DNA from: an uncultured Oscillospiraceae bacterium
GTDB taxonomy: Bacteria; Bacillota; Clostridia; Oscillospirales; Oscillospiraceae
Length of the DNA stretch: 5,379 bases
Direction of reading: 5' to 3'
NCBI GenBank assembly: GCA_947628975.1
Contig: CANRBW010000119.1
Location: 1-5,379 of the forward strand
Positions 5,254 through 5,379 of this stretch are shown one piece after another (the first letter of the stretch is position 1; each line of letters opens with the position of its first letter). The translations under genes were made by a program, and so were the position numbers. The notes below the pieces were generated by a model that was not told the origin of the DNA, did not search any database, and saw nothing but the letters and a program-made list of their open reading frames with translations.

Positions 5254-5330
5254 GGGAGCATAGCTCAGCTGGCTAGAGCGCGTGCCTTACAAGCATGAGG
5301 TCACAGGTTCGAGCCCTGTTGTTCCCACCA
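5254..5330 (+). tRNA. tRNA-Val (anticodon TAC)
   Basis: A complete 77-nt cloverleaf with encoded CCA. The acceptor stem GGGAGCA 5254-5260 pairs with TGTTCCC 5320-5326. The D-stem is GCTC/GAGC (5263-5266, 5276-5279). The anticodon stem CGTGC/GCATG (5281-5285, 5293-5297) holds the loop CTTACAA, with anticodon TAC at 5288-5290. The T-stem ACAGG/CCTGT (5303-5307, 5315-5319) has the loop TTCGAGC. The discriminator is A5327 and CCA is at 5328-5330. It reads GUN valine codons, mainly GUA and GUG. It is first in a cluster, 3 nt before the next tRNA. Confidence 0.97.
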
Positions 5331-5333
5331 GAT

Positions 5334-5379
<46 letters not shown>

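Overview
The window looks like chromosomal DNA from a GC-rich member of the Clostridia. A Flavonifractor/Lawsonibacter-type Oscillospiraceae is my guess from codon use and gene content; no taxonomic marker is present to prove it. The signs are very GC-rich coding sequence, strong GGAGG-type ribosome sites, consensus sigma-A promoters, a full T-box riboswitch (essentially a Gram-positive device) and tRNA genes with encoded CCA ends.

Layout, left to right. (1) 2-871 (+) is the 3' part of an EamA/DMT-family transporter gene, cut by the window edge. (2) 868-1273 is a promoter, whose -35 box overlaps the stop codon of the previous gene, followed by a roughly 300-nt T-box leader with a specifier loop that reads UGG (Trp), an antiterminator and a competing intrinsic terminator. 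(3) 1274-4227 (+) is a three-gene ABC importer operon: lipoprotein binding protein, membrane permease and ATPase. It matches the trpXYZ tryptophan-transporter type, with a perfect 28-bp palindrome between the first two genes. (4) 4299-4338 is an 18-bp perfect hairpin between converging transcription units. (5) 4393-4995 (-) is a CDP-alcohol phosphatidyltransferase with its own promoter and a GC-rich hairpin in its 5' UTR. (6) From 5194 a consensus promoter drives a tRNA cluster: tRNA-Val(TAC), then tRNA-Asp(GTC), which runs off the window.

How it works together: when uncharged tRNA-Trp accumulates, it should bind the leader through the UGG specifier and its 3' end, stabilise the antiterminator and let transcription continue into the importer genes. 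When tRNA-Trp is charged, the terminator at 1165-1207 should form. Specificity for tryptophan rests on four lines: the UGG specifier, an antiterminator bulge unsuited to tRNA-Gly, the transporter family, and the near absence of tryptophan in the three proteins (one Trp in 958 residues). The last fits a system that must be translated during tryptophan starvation.

I do not see an undescribed system. T-box-controlled trpXYZ importers are a known class. The points worth a second look are the non-consensus antiterminator bulge, the Trp avoidance, the intercistronic palindrome and the U-tract-less hairpin between the convergent units.
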